Assembly (NCBI RefSeq): GCF_003342675.1
Contig: NZ_CP031148.1
Location: 1,922,001 to 1,986,000 of the forward strand
Length of the DNA stretch: 64,000 nt
Direction: 5' to 3'
DNA from: Haloplanus rubicundus
GTDB lineage: Archaea; Halobacteriota; Halobacteria; Halobacteriales; Haloferacaceae
Position 1 is the first letter of the stretch, and each line of letters starts with the position of its first letter. A program made the translations under genes and the position numbers. The notes beneath the pieces were generated by a model. That model made no database searches. It was given only the letters and a program-made list of their open reading frames with translations, and had not been told where the DNA came from. Of this stretch, positions 34,612 to 42,530 are shown one piece after another.

Positions 34612-34646
34612 CGGAAGGATCTGTCACTCCCGCAACTACTTTCTGT

Positions 34647-34671
34647 CCATGTGTGGTACTGTCACACATGG
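34647..34671 (+). promoter_or_regulatory. Inverted repeat overlapping the TRAM-protein start codon
   Basis: CCATGTGTG (34647-34655), seven-base spacer, CACACATGG (34663-34671). The nine-base arms are perfectly complementary and the right arm contains the ATG start (34668-34670). As RNA it would hide the start codon in a hairpin; as DNA it would be a dyad operator at the transcription start. Confidence 0.65.
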
Positions 34672-34877
34672 TCGATCGCCCCGTCACGACCGGCGAGACG
34701 CACGTCGTCGCCATCGAGGAACTCGGTTCCGAGGGCGACGGCGTGGGGTACGTCGACGACTTCGCGGTGCTCGTCGACGACGCCGCACTCGGCGAGACGG
34801 TACGGGTAGAGATTACGGCTGTGGGGTCGAACTTCGCGCGCGGCGAAGTCGTCGACGCCGAGTTCGGCTTCGGCTGA
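34668..34877 (+). CDS. Stand-alone TRAM-domain RNA-binding protein
   Basis: 69 residues. TGETHVVAIEELGSEGDGVGYVDDFAVLV then GETVRVEITAVGSNFARGEVV is a complete TRAM (beta-barrel, OB-like) domain, the same unit found in TrmA-type and MiaB-type tRNA enzymes. Free-standing archaeal TRAM proteins act as RNA chaperones. The start codon lies in a nine-base inverted repeat, so feedback on its own mRNA is possible. Its TGA is the first codon of another palindromic element. Confidence 0.9.
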   Translation: MVDRPVTTGETHVVAIEELGSEGDGVGYVDDFAVLVDDAALGETVRVEITAVGSNFARGEVVDAEFGFG

Positions 34878-34957
34878 TACTGCCGGCTGTAAGTCAACCG
34901 AGATGTCCGTCACCCCGGGGCGAGGGATATCTTGAAACAGTTACAGCCGACAGTATG
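34875..34957. repeat. Stop-codon-anchored palindromic element, second subtype (copy D)
   Basis: TGA of the TRAM gene begins the element: TGATACTGCCGGCTGTAA on the left and TTACAGCCGACAGTAT (34941-34956) on the right. Arms of 16 bp match with one mismatch around about 48 bp. The sequence differs from copies A, B, C and F, but the layout is the same: a stop codon at the outer end, long arms, and a central region with lower conservation. Confidence 0.75.
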
Positions 34958-35064
34958 AGGCGGATACGTGGTCCCCGGCGGTCGTCGACCACGGGCGGCG
35001 ACGCTCGATACGGGCGCGGGCCGACGGGGATAGTGGCTTATCCGACGGGGCCGAACGGGGAGTG

Positions 35065-36087
35065 ATGAGTCGCGCCCGGACGCTGTACGACTTGCTCGCC
35101 GACGCCGACGCACTCACCGTCGTCTGTCACAACAACCCCGATCCGGACTGTCTGTCGAGCGCGCTGGCGCTGGGTCGCATCGCCGCCGCGGCCGGCGTCG
35201 ACGAGCGGCGCATCCTCTACAGCGGGCAGATCTCACACCAGCAGAACCGCGCGTTCGTCAACCTCCTGAACGTCGACCTCCAGCCGTTCGATCCGGCGGC
35301 GATCCGTAACCGTCCCGAGGGGTCCCTCCTCGCGTTCGTCGACCACGCGGTTCCGGGCGCGAACAACGAGGTGCCGGCCGACACGCCGGTCGACGTGGTG
35401 ATCGACCATCACCCGGCCGAGGGGATCGAGGCGCGGTTCGTCGACCACCGTGAGGCCGTCGGCGCGACGGCGACGATTCTCACCGAGTACGTCGTCGAAC
35501 TCGACGTCGAGGTGGATTCGACGCTCGCGACGGCGCTCGCGTTCGCCATCCGGCGGGAGACGCTGGGCTTTCTGCGCGGGGCGACCGTCGCCGAGTACGA
35601 GGCGGTGATCGACCTCTACGACCGGACGGACCTGGACCTGTTGCGTCGGCTGTCGACCCCCTCGGTCAGCGGCGCGACGGTCGACACCATCGCGGACGCC
35701 GTCCACAACCGCGTCGTCCGCGGATCGACGCTCGTGACGAGCGTCGGCCACACGAGCGAGCGTGACGCCCTGCCACAGGCCGCGGACTACCTCGCGACGC
35801 TCGAGGGCGTCCAGACGGCCGTCGTGTTCGGCATCGTCGACGACTCGGTCCAGCTCAGCGCCCGGTCGACCGACTCCAGGGTCCACGTCGGCAACGCGCT
35901 CTCGGCGGCGTTCGACGACGTTGGCAGTGCCGGCGGGCACCGCGAGATGGGCGGCGGCGAGATTCCGCTCGGCATCTTCGCCGGCTACGACCTCGACGAC
36001 GAGACGTTTCTCGACATCGTCGAACGGGTCGTCACCCGGCGACTGAGCGCCGCGCTCGGACTCGACGACGAGGAGTCGGGCGACTGA
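35065..36087 (+). CDS. DHH/DHHA1-family phosphoesterase
   Basis: 340 residues. Motif I HNNPDPDCLSSALALG near residue 22, FVDHA near 93, DHHPAEGIEARFVDHR near 115 (the DHH motif), and the DHHA1 C-terminal GGHREMGGGEIPLGIF near 295. The group includes RecJ-like nucleases and NrnA/Pde-type enzymes that hydrolyse short oligonucleotides or cyclic dinucleotides; the length fits an NrnA-like phosphodiesterase. GGGGAG directly precedes the start. An in-frame GTG one codon upstream is possible. Confidence 0.85.
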   Translation: MSRARTLYDLLADADALTVVCHNNPDPDCLSSALALGRIAAAAGVDERRILYSGQISHQQNRAFVNLLNVDLQPFDPAAIRNRPEGSLLAFVDHAVPGANNEVPADTPVDVVIDHHPAEGIEARFVDHREAVGATATILTEYVVELDVEVDSTLATALAFAIRRETLGFLRGATVAEYEAVIDLYDRTDLDLLRRLSTPSVSGATVDTIADAVHNRVVRGSTLVTSVGHTSERDALPQAADYLATLEGVQTAVVFGIVDDSVQLSARSTDSRVHVGNALSAAFDDVGSAGGHREMGGGEIPLGIFAGYDLDDETFLDIVERVVTRRLSAALGLDDEESGD

Positions 36088-36133
36088 GCCGCCGACCCGA
36101 ACCCATTTCCCCGACGCCCACCCACGCCCCGCC

Positions 36134-36874
36134 ATGCGCCTCACTTTCCTCGGCACGGGGAGCGCGATGGCCCTCCCGGACCGGGCACAGACCGGCCTGT
36201 TGCTCGAACGCGACGACCGTCGGGTGCTCGTCGACTGCGGCGCGGGCGTCCTCCATCGCCTCGCCGCCACCGACCCCGGCTACGAGGGCGTCTCGACCGT
36301 CCTCCTCACCCACCACCACCTCGACCACGTCTCCGACCTCCTCGCGCTCGTGAAGGCGAGGTGGCTGGCCGGCGCGGGCGGCATCGAAGTCGTCGGTCCC
36401 GACGGAACGAAGGCGCTCGTCGACGACCTGTTCGACGCCTTCGACTACCTCGACGGCCGGGTCGACGTGCGCGTCCGCGAGGTGGGCGCCCACGACTTCT
36501 CCGTCGCCGGCTTCGACGTGTCGGCCCACGAGACGCGCCACTCCGTCGACGGTCTCGCCTACCGATTCGACGGCGACGAGGGCGACCTGACGATCAGCAG
36601 CGACACCGAGGCGTTCGAGGGGCTCGCGGCCTTCGCCGACGGCTCCGCCGTCTTCGTCCACGACTGCTCGTTCCCGGACGACGTGGACGTGTCGAACCAC
36701 CCGACGCCCGCGAAACTCGGCGACGCCCTCGCGGGCCACGACTACGGCCGCGTCTACCTGACCCACCTCTACCCCCACACCGAGGGGCGCCACGAGGAGA
36801 TGCTCGACTCGCTGGCACGACGCTACGACGGCGACGTGCGGTTCGCGCGGGACGGGTTGCGGGTGGAGTGTTGA
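36134..36874 (+). CDS. Metallo-beta-lactamase fold phosphodiesterase (RNase Z/ElaC-like)
   Basis: 246 residues. MRLTFLGTGSAMALPDRAQT is the typical RNase Z-like start; THHHLDHVSDLLAL near residue 58 is the zinc motif. Further ligands are HETRHSVDGLAYRF near 135, SSDTEA near 155 and LTHLYPH near 212. It lacks the exosite arm of true tRNase Z, so cyclic-nucleotide or other phosphodiester substrates are likely. Its TGA begins the palindromic element shared with the convergent gene. Confidence 0.85.
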   Translation: MRLTFLGTGSAMALPDRAQTGLLLERDDRRVLVDCGAGVLHRLAATDPGYEGVSTVLLTHHHLDHVSDLLALVKARWLAGAGGIEVVGPDGTKALVDDLFDAFDYLDGRVDVRVREVGAHDFSVAGFDVSAHETRHSVDGLAYRFDGDEGDLTISSDTEAFEGLAAFADGSAVFVHDCSFPDDVDVSNHPTPAKLGDALAGHDYGRVYLTHLYPHTEGRHEEMLDSLARRYDGDVRFARDGLRVEC

Positions 36875-36954
36875 GACGGGAACCGTAGCTGTCGGTCGCT
36901 GCTCGTCGTCGCGGGACGGCCGAGCAGCGACCGTGACCTCCGATCACCGTCTCA
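36872..36954. repeat. Symmetric palindromic element holding the stop codons of two convergent genes (copy E)
   Basis: Outer arms TGAGACGG (36872-36879) and CCGTCTCA (36947-36954) are perfect complements and contain the stop codons of the plus- and minus-strand genes. Inner arms CGGTCGCTGCTCG (36893-36905) and CGAGCAGCGACCG (36921-36933) form a 13-bp perfect stem around 15 nt. TGAGACGG/CCGTCTCA equals the end of copies A and F. Confidence 0.8.
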
Positions 36955-37230
36955 TATCACGTCCTCGGGATCGTGTTCGGCCGCCATCCGCCGCGCTTCG
37001 GCCGCGTACGCCTCGCGGTCGTCGGGGGCGGTCGACCCCAGATTCTCCGGGGCGGCGTCGACGGCGGCGGTGGTGTCCCGCACGTCCGAAAACGAGGTGA
37101 GCGAGCGCTCCTTCCGGAAATACTGCTCTCCGTCCGGCGTCGCGTAGGTGAGGATGACGATGTTCTGTTCGTCGTCGGAGTACGTTCTCTCGACCAGCCA
37201 GACGCGGATGGCGTCGTCGCTGTCGGTCAT
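36952..37230 (-). CDS. Conserved haloarchaeal small protein, unknown function
   Basis: 92 residues, acidic. AIRVWLVERTYSDDEQNIVILTYATPDG forms two strands, then REAYAAEARRMAAEH a helix. No cysteine, signal or membrane segment. I do not recognise the family. It ends inside the symmetric palindromic element and is followed upstream by an independent lipoprotein gene. Confidence 0.7.
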   Translation of the reverse strand: MTDSDDAIRVWLVERTYSDDEQNIVILTYATPDGEQYFRKERSLTSFSDVRDTTAAVDAAPENLGSTAPDDREAYAAEARRMAAEHDPEDVI

Positions 37231-37269
37231 CGGTCTCGCGTAGACGCGCGCGGCGCTTGAGTCCCGGGG

Positions 37270-37635
37270 CTACGCGGCCCGCGCGCGATTCAGTTCGACC
37301 GAGCCGTCGGCGCCGACCACCACGTCGAGCTGGTTGAACCACTCCTCGGAGCGGAACGTCTCGTCGAGCGCCGATTCGCCGTCGACGCGGGCCGTCACCC
37401 GGTAGCGACCGGGTCGCCACGGCGTCGTGCCGAGTTCCGCGACGCCCTCGGCGTCGACGGTGACGGCGTTCTCGATCACTACCCGTTCGTCGCGGGCGAT
37501 TCGCACCGCGACGGTGTGGCTCGTGTCGTCCCGATTCACCGCGAGCGACGTGATCGGATCGCCCGGCCCGCCGGTACAGCCGGCGAGGGGGAGCGAGCCG
37601 AGGAGCGCGAGCAGGCGACGGCGCCGCACGGTCAT
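37270..37635 (-). CDS. Small secreted lipoprotein with an immunoglobulin-like domain
   Basis: 121 residues. MTVRRRRLLALLGSLPLAGC is a Tat-like signal with a lipobox Cys at residue 20. The mature part has alternating beta strands (HTVAVRIARDERVVIENAVTV, GRYRVTARVDGE, QLDVVVGADGSVEL), suggesting a small Ig-like or carboxypeptidase-regulatory-like domain. Function unknown. Its start lies at the left edge of repeat copy C, so the promoter must be within or overlap the element. Confidence 0.75.
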   Translation of the reverse strand: MTVRRRRLLALLGSLPLAGCTGGPGDPITSLAVNRDDTSHTVAVRIARDERVVIENAVTVDAEGVAELGTTPWRPGRYRVTARVDGESALDETFRSEEWFNQLDVVVGADGSVELNRARAA

Positions 37636-37717
37636 ACGGTTTAGTGTAAATCATTATCAGTGGTTCGCCGAGACGGTCCGGCGAACCACCGGTAACCAGT
37701 TACACTAATCCGTATCA
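37632..37717. repeat. Stop-codon-anchored palindromic element, copy C (most complete)
   Basis: Nested perfect arms: GTGGTTCGCC (37660-37669) with GGCGAACCAC (37680-37689), and TTAGTGTAA (37641-37649) with TTACACTAA (37700-37708). The right edge CCGTATCA contains the stop codon of the isopentenyl phosphate kinase gene; the left edge TCATACGG touches the start codon of the lipoprotein gene. It fills the whole spacer between two genes read leftward. Confidence 0.85.
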
Positions 37718-38446
37718 GTCGATCCGCGTCCCCGGTTCGCCGCCCGCGAGGAAGGGTTCGAGGTCGTCGGCGCCGAAGACGTAGGCGGGGGCGTCGAGGT
37801 CGAGGAGGGTTCGCACCTTGCCGGCCATGCCGCCGGTCACGTCGGTGGCGTCGCTCCCGCCGAGGGCGTCGGCCACGGCGTCGAAGTCCGTGATCCGGTC
37901 GATCACGGCTCCGTCGGCGTCGTAGACGCCGTCGACGGTCGAACAGAGCCCCACGCGGTCGGCGTCGAGAGCGTCGGCGAACCGCACGATCACCTCGTCG
38001 CCGGAGATGATTGTCGTGCCGTGCCCCTCGTGGGCGATGACGTCGCCGTGGGCCACGGGGACGAACCCCTCGCCGACCATCCGCTCGACCGCCGGTAGCG
38101 GCATCTCGAGCGTTCCGTCGGCGTCGCGGGCGCCCGTCGAGAGCGGGTGGACGGGGAGGGCGGGCACGTCCCGGTCGTGGAGCCGCGAGAGCACGAACCG
38201 ATTGAGGGTGGTCATCGAGCCGTGGATTTCGAGGGCGGCGCCGGCCTCGTGGGTCCCCTCGCTCACGCTCACGCCGTGTTTCTCGGCGTAGTGGTGGCCG
38301 AAACTCCCGGCGCCGTGGACGAGGGCGAGGTCGTCGGCCGCCGCGGCGATGGCGTCGGCCGCCGCGTCCAGCGCCGCGCCGTCCAGCGTCTCCGCGCGCT
38401 CCTTGTCCGTGATCAGGCTCCCGCCGAGTTTGAGAACGGTCGTCAT
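37715..38446 (-). CDS. Isopentenyl phosphate kinase
   Basis: 243 residues of the amino-acid-kinase fold. VLKLGGSLITDKER near residue 5, VHGAGSFGHHYAEKHG near 44 with the catalytic His characteristic of IPK, GDVIAHEGHGTTIISGDE near 133 and DVTGGMAGKVRTLLDL near 200. Phosphorylates isopentenyl phosphate to IPP, the last step of the archaeal alternative mevalonate route for membrane lipids. Overlaps the mevalonate kinase stop by ATGA (38443-38446). Confidence 0.93.
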   Translation of the reverse strand: MTTVLKLGGSLITDKERAETLDGAALDAAADAIAAAADDLALVHGAGSFGHHYAEKHGVSVSEGTHEAGAALEIHGSMTTLNRFVLSRLHDRDVPALPVHPLSTGARDADGTLEMPLPAVERMVGEGFVPVAHGDVIAHEGHGTTIISGDEVIVRFADALDADRVGLCSTVDGVYDADGAVIDRITDFDAVADALGGSDATDVTGGMAGKVRTLLDLDAPAYVFGADDLEPFLAGGEPGTRID

Positions 38447-39465
38447 TCGAGCCTCCGGACGCCGTCGGTCGCCAGTTCGGCGCGGAACGCCTCCTCGCAG
38501 CCGGGGGTGAAGCGCAGCGCCGTCAGCGTCTCGGGGGTGGGATCGAGCGCGACGATACAGCCGCCGCCGCCGGCGCCGGTGAGTTTCGCGCCGTGAGCGC
38601 CCGCCTCCCGCGCCGCCCAGACCATGCTGTCCAGCGACCGCGAGGAGACGCCGAGCGACTCCAGCAGGCCGTGGTTGAAGTTCATCAGGTCCCCCACCTC
38701 CGCGATCCGGTCCGCCGCGTCGACACCCGCCCCGGAATCGTCGGCGTCGGGGTCGAGGAGGCGTTCCCCCGTGCGGACGATGTCGCCGATGGTTTCGACG
38801 GTGTCGGCCGCGAAGCCGTACCGCTCCTTGAGCGCCCGGACGCCCGAGACGAGTTCGCCGGTGTCGCCCGCGCCGCCGTCGAAGCCGACGACGATGGGGA
38901 GGTCGGGGGCGTCGATGCGCCGGCAGTCGTCGCCCTCGACGCGGACGGCGCCGCCGACGGCCGAACAGAAGGTGTCGGCGCGTGACGCCTCCCCCTTCTG
39001 GACCGCCGACTCGGCGCGGTAGGCGCGGTCCGCGATGGCCTCGGGGGAGAGAGTCGTCCCGAGTTCGCGCGTCGCGGCGTCGATGCCGGCGACGGTCACC
39101 GCCGCCGACGACCCCAGGCCGGCGCCGAGCGGAATCTCGCTCTCGACGGTGATGTCGAAGCCCGCGCCGGGCGCGTCGGCGGCGTCGCGGGCCTGCTCGA
39201 CCGCGGCGTCGATGTAACCCATCGCCGCCTCGACCAGGCCCGCGGGCACGTCCACGTCCGGCCGGTCGTCGGTCGACCCCGCGTACTCGACGGTGAAGCC
39301 GTCGAGGCTGAGGTCGGACGCCTCGACGCGGACGTGGTCGTCGTCGCGGGCGGTAACGCTCACCGTGGCTCGCCGTTCGATGGCACAGGGGACGGCGGGT
39401 TCGCCGTAGACCACGGCGTGTTCGCCGAAGAGGTACACTTTGCCCGGTGCGCTCGATACCGTCAT
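38443..39465 (-). CDS. mvk: Mevalonate kinase
   Basis: 340 residues, GHMP fold. SAPGKVYLFGEHAVVYGEPAV at the start, IPLGAGLGSSAAVTVAGIDA near residue 110 (ATP loop), QKGEASRADTFCSAVGG near 155 with the catalytic acid, and KLTGAGGGGCIVAL near 295. It supplies mevalonate 5-phosphate. Being coupled to IPK links the first and last kinases of the haloarchaeal isoprenoid pathway; the decarboxylase between them is not in the window. Confidence 0.94.
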   Translation of the reverse strand: MTVSSAPGKVYLFGEHAVVYGEPAVPCAIERRATVSVTARDDDHVRVEASDLSLDGFTVEYAGSTDDRPDVDVPAGLVEAAMGYIDAAVEQARDAADAPGAGFDITVESEIPLGAGLGSSAAVTVAGIDAATRELGTTLSPEAIADRAYRAESAVQKGEASRADTFCSAVGGAVRVEGDDCRRIDAPDLPIVVGFDGGAGDTGELVSGVRALKERYGFAADTVETIGDIVRTGERLLDPDADDSGAGVDAADRIAEVGDLMNFNHGLLESLGVSSRSLDSMVWAAREAGAHGAKLTGAGGGGCIVALDPTPETLTALRFTPGCEEAFRAELATDGVRRLE

Positions 39466-39506
39466 ACGCGTGTTATTCCGCGGCCGTCGCTTAAGCGGAC
39501 CGGATA

Positions 39507-39791
39507 TCAGGCTTCCTCGTCGAGCTCTGCGAGCTCTTCGAGTTCCTCCAGGTCGTCGCCGCCGCCGAGGACCTTCTTCAGACCGAGCGCGAGGACGGCG
39601 AGCACCAGGAAGACGACGAGGAGTTTGCCGGCTTTGCGACCGGCACAGCAGTCGCCGCTCTCGCTCTCGTCCGAGTCCTTCGATTCCGGTTCGGTGATCG
39701 TGTTTTGCTCGTCGCCGATGACCGACGGACCGACCTGAATCGATCCCTCGTCGAGGTGGAGCTCCAGGAGGGTGAATTTCTTGTCTGCCAT
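39507..39791 (-). CDS. Conserved single-helix membrane protein, acidic
   Basis: 94 residues. An N-terminal beta-like part (KKFTLLELHLDEGSIQVGPS), an acidic linker, CCAGRK, one membrane helix (LLVVFLVLAVLALGLKKVLGG), and a highly acidic tail LEELEELAELDEEA. The twin Cys at the membrane face could bind a metal or be lipid-modified. I know this architecture only as a haloarchaeal protein of unknown function. Confidence 0.75.
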   Translation of the reverse strand: MADKKFTLLELHLDEGSIQVGPSVIGDEQNTITEPESKDSDESESGDCCAGRKAGKLLVVFLVLAVLALGLKKVLGGGDDLEELEELAELDEEA

Positions 39792-39856
39792 ACTGAGTGT
39801 AGCGCCACCGCGAACTTAGCGGTTGTGTCTACGGACCGCCGCCGGGACGCCCCTGC

Positions 39857-40660
39857 TCAGGTCAACGCGTCGAGCGTCTCCCCGAGTGAGTCCCGGAGAA
39901 TGGCGAACTCGTTGCCGATGCCGATCAGTTGGTAGCCCCGGTCGACGGCCGACCGTGCGTCGTCCAGCGTGTCGAAATTACTCCCGAGGATCCCGAGTAG
40001 CGGGACGTCGTGTTCCAGACAGGTCCGTTCGACCGTCTTCAAAGCCGCACTCACGTCCGGATGGCCGTACTCTAGCGTGTGTCCCATCGAGACACCCGTA
40101 TCGCCCGGCCCGGGGAAGACGAAGCCCAGCTCCGGCACGTCGACGATTTCCTCGATGTTCTCCACGGCCGTCTCGTTCTCGATGAGGACGCCGACGAGGA
40201 CGCTGTCGTCCTCTCGCTCGTGGAAGTCCGAGCCTCCGTCCATCGACAGGGATTTGCCGTAGTTGCTCGCTCGTCCGAAACTCACGCCTCGTTCCCCGGG
40301 GCCGCCGTCGTACTCGTATCGCGACGCCTCGACGACGCGTCGAACCTCCGCTGCGGTCTCGACGCGCGGGACGACGACGTTTCGAACGCCCGCGTCGAGT
40401 ACCTTCCGCACGCACGACGGATCCGAGCCAGCGATCCGGACGATCAACTCCGTGTCGGTGCACTCAGCGGCCCTGACGAGTCCCTCCAGATAGTTGCTAT
40501 CGAACGAACTCGGGTTCTTGTGTTCCATGTCGATCCAGACCCAATTGAGACCCACCGAGCCGTACACTTCGACCAGGGCCGGCGCTCCCGTCTCGACGCC
40601 CGCACCGAAGAGTGCATCGCCCGCTTCCAACCCCGCTTTGACCGCGTTTTGTTGCTTCAT
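39857..40660 (-). CDS. HpcH/HpaI-family class II aldolase
   Basis: 267 residues. VEVYGSVGLNWVWIDMEHKN near residue 27 and IVRIAGSDPSCVRKVLDAGVRNVVVPRVE near 75 are HpaI hallmarks (substrate Arg and metal region). VGVLIENETAVENIEEI near 155 carries the metal-binding Glu, and FPGPGDTGVSMG near 178 the metal Asp. These enzymes cleave 2-keto-3-deoxy acids or related hydroxy-keto acids. A TrmB-site-like dyad (40700-40720) sits over its promoter, and it is in the same direction as the regulator and nitrilase, so it is likely part of the same catabolic route. Confidence 0.88.
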   Translation of the reverse strand: MKQQNAVKAGLEAGDALFGAGVETGAPALVEVYGSVGLNWVWIDMEHKNPSSFDSNYLEGLVRAAECTDTELIVRIAGSDPSCVRKVLDAGVRNVVVPRVETAAEVRRVVEASRYEYDGGPGERGVSFGRASNYGKSLSMDGGSDFHEREDDSVLVGVLIENETAVENIEEIVDVPELGFVFPGPGDTGVSMGHTLEYGHPDVSAALKTVERTCLEHDVPLLGILGSNFDTLDDARSAVDRGYQLIGIGNEFAILRDSLGETLDALT

Positions 40661-40699
40661 TTGTACCGATCGACGGCCGTAGCGACTATGAAGTTCGTT

Positions 40700-40720
40700 A
40701 ACCACTCTGGGGGAGTGGTT
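40700..40720. promoter_or_regulatory. Candidate TrmB-family operator at the aldolase promoter
   Basis: AACCACTC-TGGGG-GAGTGGTT is a 21-bp dyad with perfect eight-base arms, containing CACT-N7-AGTG. It lies just downstream of a minus-strand TATA (GTATAAG, near 40727) and before the ATG at 40660, so binding would block transcription. The same CACT-N7-AGTG format occurs at 42477-42491. Confidence 0.6.
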
Positions 40721-40749
40721 CCTTCTTATACGTCACTTGCCACGGACTG

Positions 40750-41568
40750 TCACTCCGCTCTCTCGAACCGCGGCGGCGTCGGATCACCCTCCTGCCACAC
40801 CAGTTCGAAGCAGTACGCGAGCGTCCGGTAGAGCGCCGCCGAACGCGTGTTGAACCCCACCTCCGTGTCGTTGGTCTCCGTCGCGTACGCCATCACGACC
40901 TCCCGACTGTCGTACAGGTAGATCTTTCCCCAGATGTTGTCGACGAACCGGATGTCCGCCCAGTTTGACGCGGACTCGTAGATCTTCGGATGCAAGCTTT
41001 CGTCGCTCGAGAGGACGATCCTGATGGAGACTCCGTTCTCGCTGCTCTTGGCGAACTCCTCGCAGTGGTGGTTCGTGAGCCGTTTCAACCCGTATGGAGT
41101 CGTCATCATCAGAATCTCGGATTCGGCCTCCTGACAGAGGTGGCGCATCTCCTCTCTGATGTGCTCTCGGTCGGTGTAGTACCACCCCACGTCCATCTCC
41201 CCTCCCGCGTCTTCCGTGACGATCGAATCCTGTGCCTCCTCCACCATCCGTCGACCGACCTCCTTCGTACGGTCGATCTGCTCTTCGAACTTCTGTGACT
41301 TGTACCGACAGAACTGATCGATCGCCCGTTCGGGGACCACCGGCCCGTACTTCTTCGGTCGGCCCTCCTGAATCATCACGAATCCCTTCGTCTCCAGTCG
41401 TTCGAGGACGTCGTAGATACGGGACTGTGGGATGCCTGCGTTCGTCGAGACCTGCTTCGCGGTCGAGATGCCACAGATCAAGAGCGTGGGATACGCTGCG
41501 GCCTCGTATTCCGACAGACCCAGATCTTTCAGATACCGCTCTATCGCCTGTACATCCGTTTTCTTCAT
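40750..41568 (-). CDS. TrmB-family transcriptional regulator
   Basis: 272 residues. Winged helix at 8-75: [21 protein letters not shown] and [21 protein letters not shown], a TrmB signature (usually G-L-T-x-x-E-A-x-x-Y). A coiled coil follows ([20 protein letters not shown]), then a C-terminal effector region ([29 protein letters not shown]). TrmB proteins sense sugars or related metabolites. It lies between the nitrilase and aldolase genes, all leftward. A repressor of the island is the simplest reading. Confidence 0.88.
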   Translation of the reverse strand: MKKTDVQAIERYLKDLGLSEYEAAAYPTLLICGISTAKQVSTNAGIPQSRIYDVLERLETKGFVMIQEGRPKKYGPVVPERAIDQFCRYKSQKFEEQIDRTKEVGRRMVEEAQDSIVTEDAGGEMDVGWYYTDREHIREEMRHLCQEAESEILMMTTPYGLKRLTNHHCEEFAKSSENGVSIRIVLSSDESLHPKIYESASNWADIRFVDNIWGKIYLYDSREVVMAYATETNDTEVGFNTRSAALYRTLAYCFELVWQEGDPTPPRFERAE

Positions 41569-41618
41569 CAGAGGGGTGTTGTTAATGTGCCCGGATAAAT
41601 CCTCGTTCGTGTGCCCGA

Positions 41619-42440
41619 TTACTGACTCTCGTAGACGTCGGGTCTGGTGTGTTCGCGACAGGGGAGTTCCTCGCGAACCGTGTCGATGTAGTCCGTATCG
41701 ATCGTCGCGGTGATCATCTCACTCCGATCGCTCGCCTGACTGACGACGTTGCCCCAAGGGTCGATCACCACGGACTTGCCGTACATCGGTACCGACTCCG
41801 GCTTGTCGCCGATCTGGTTCGCCGCGACCACGTACACTTGATTCTCGATGGCTCGCGTCCGGAGAAGCGGGATCCAGTGGTCCTTCCCGGTAAAGAGGGT
41901 GAAGGCCGCGGGCACGAACACGACTTCCGCCCCTGCGTCCGCCAGCGCGTTGTACAGTTCGTTGAACCGAAGGTCGTAACAGATGCTCAACCCCAGCGTC
42001 GAAAACGGGGTGTCGACGGTTTTGATCTGCTCTCCCGGGGCGACCCGTTTCGACTCCTGATACGTGACCCCATCTTCCACGTCGATGTCGAACAGGTGGA
42101 TCTTCCGGTAGCGCTCCACGATTTCACCTCGGTCGTCGATGACGACGGACGTGTTGTAGACACGGTCGCCGTCCGACTCCTCGAAGATGCTCCCCGCGTG
42201 GACGTAGATGTCGTGTTCGGCCGCCGCGCGGGCGATGGCGTCGGTCGTCTCGCCCGGAATCGGTTCCGCAACACGTTGCAGGCGCTCCTCGTCGCCGACG
42301 TAGGTCGACATCTCCGGAAACGCCACCAGATCGGCGCCCTCGGCGGCGGCCGACTCGACGTATTCGAGCATGGTGGCGAGGTTTTCGTCCGTGTCGATTC
42401 CCGAGTCGAGTTGACACACTGCAACCTCGAACGTCGTCAT
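41619..42440 (-). CDS. Carbon-nitrogen hydrolase (nitrilase superfamily amidase)
   Basis: 273 residues. The catalytic triad is visible: Glu in [11 protein letters not shown] near residue 45, Lys in [11 protein letters not shown] near 113, Cys in [13 protein letters not shown] near 150. [19 protein letters not shown] near 178 is also typical. The closest pattern is omega-amidase/predicted amidohydrolase (Nit2-like), which hydrolyses alpha-ketoglutaramate-like amides. The start [14 protein letters not shown] at 42440 diverges from dctP across 90 bp. Confidence 0.9.
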   Translation of the reverse strand: MTTFEVAVCQLDSGIDTDENLATMLEYVESAAAEGADLVAFPEMSTYVGDEERLQRVAEPIPGETTDAIARAAAEHDIYVHAGSIFEESDGDRVYNTSVVIDDRGEIVERYRKIHLFDIDVEDGVTYQESKRVAPGEQIKTVDTPFSTLGLSICYDLRFNELYNALADAGAEVVFVPAAFTLFTGKDHWIPLLRTRAIENQVYVVAANQIGDKPESVPMYGKSVVIDPWGNVVSQASDRSEMITATIDTDYIDTVREELPCREHTRPDVYESQ

Positions 42441-42476
42441 AGTCGTAGTCCGTTCGCCTCGTGACTGAATGTTGTT

Positions 42477-42491
42477 CACTACCGACGAGTG
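42477..42491. promoter_or_regulatory. Candidate TrmB-family operator in the nitrilase/TRAP divergent spacer
   Basis: CACT-ACCGACG-AGTG, the same CACT-N7-AGTG format as in the aldolase promoter. It is 37-51 bp from the nitrilase start and 40-54 bp from the dctP start, so one bound regulator could control both directions. Confidence 0.55.
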
Positions 42492-42530
42492 GTCGTCAAT
42501 CGTGATATGGTGTATCGTGTATGTTGGTGT

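Noticed and set aside
36594-36947. 117-residue minus-strand frame over the RNase Z-like gene and palindromic element
   Set aside because: It is Arg-rich and covers zinc motifs of the opposite gene; the palindrome is better explained as a gene-end element.
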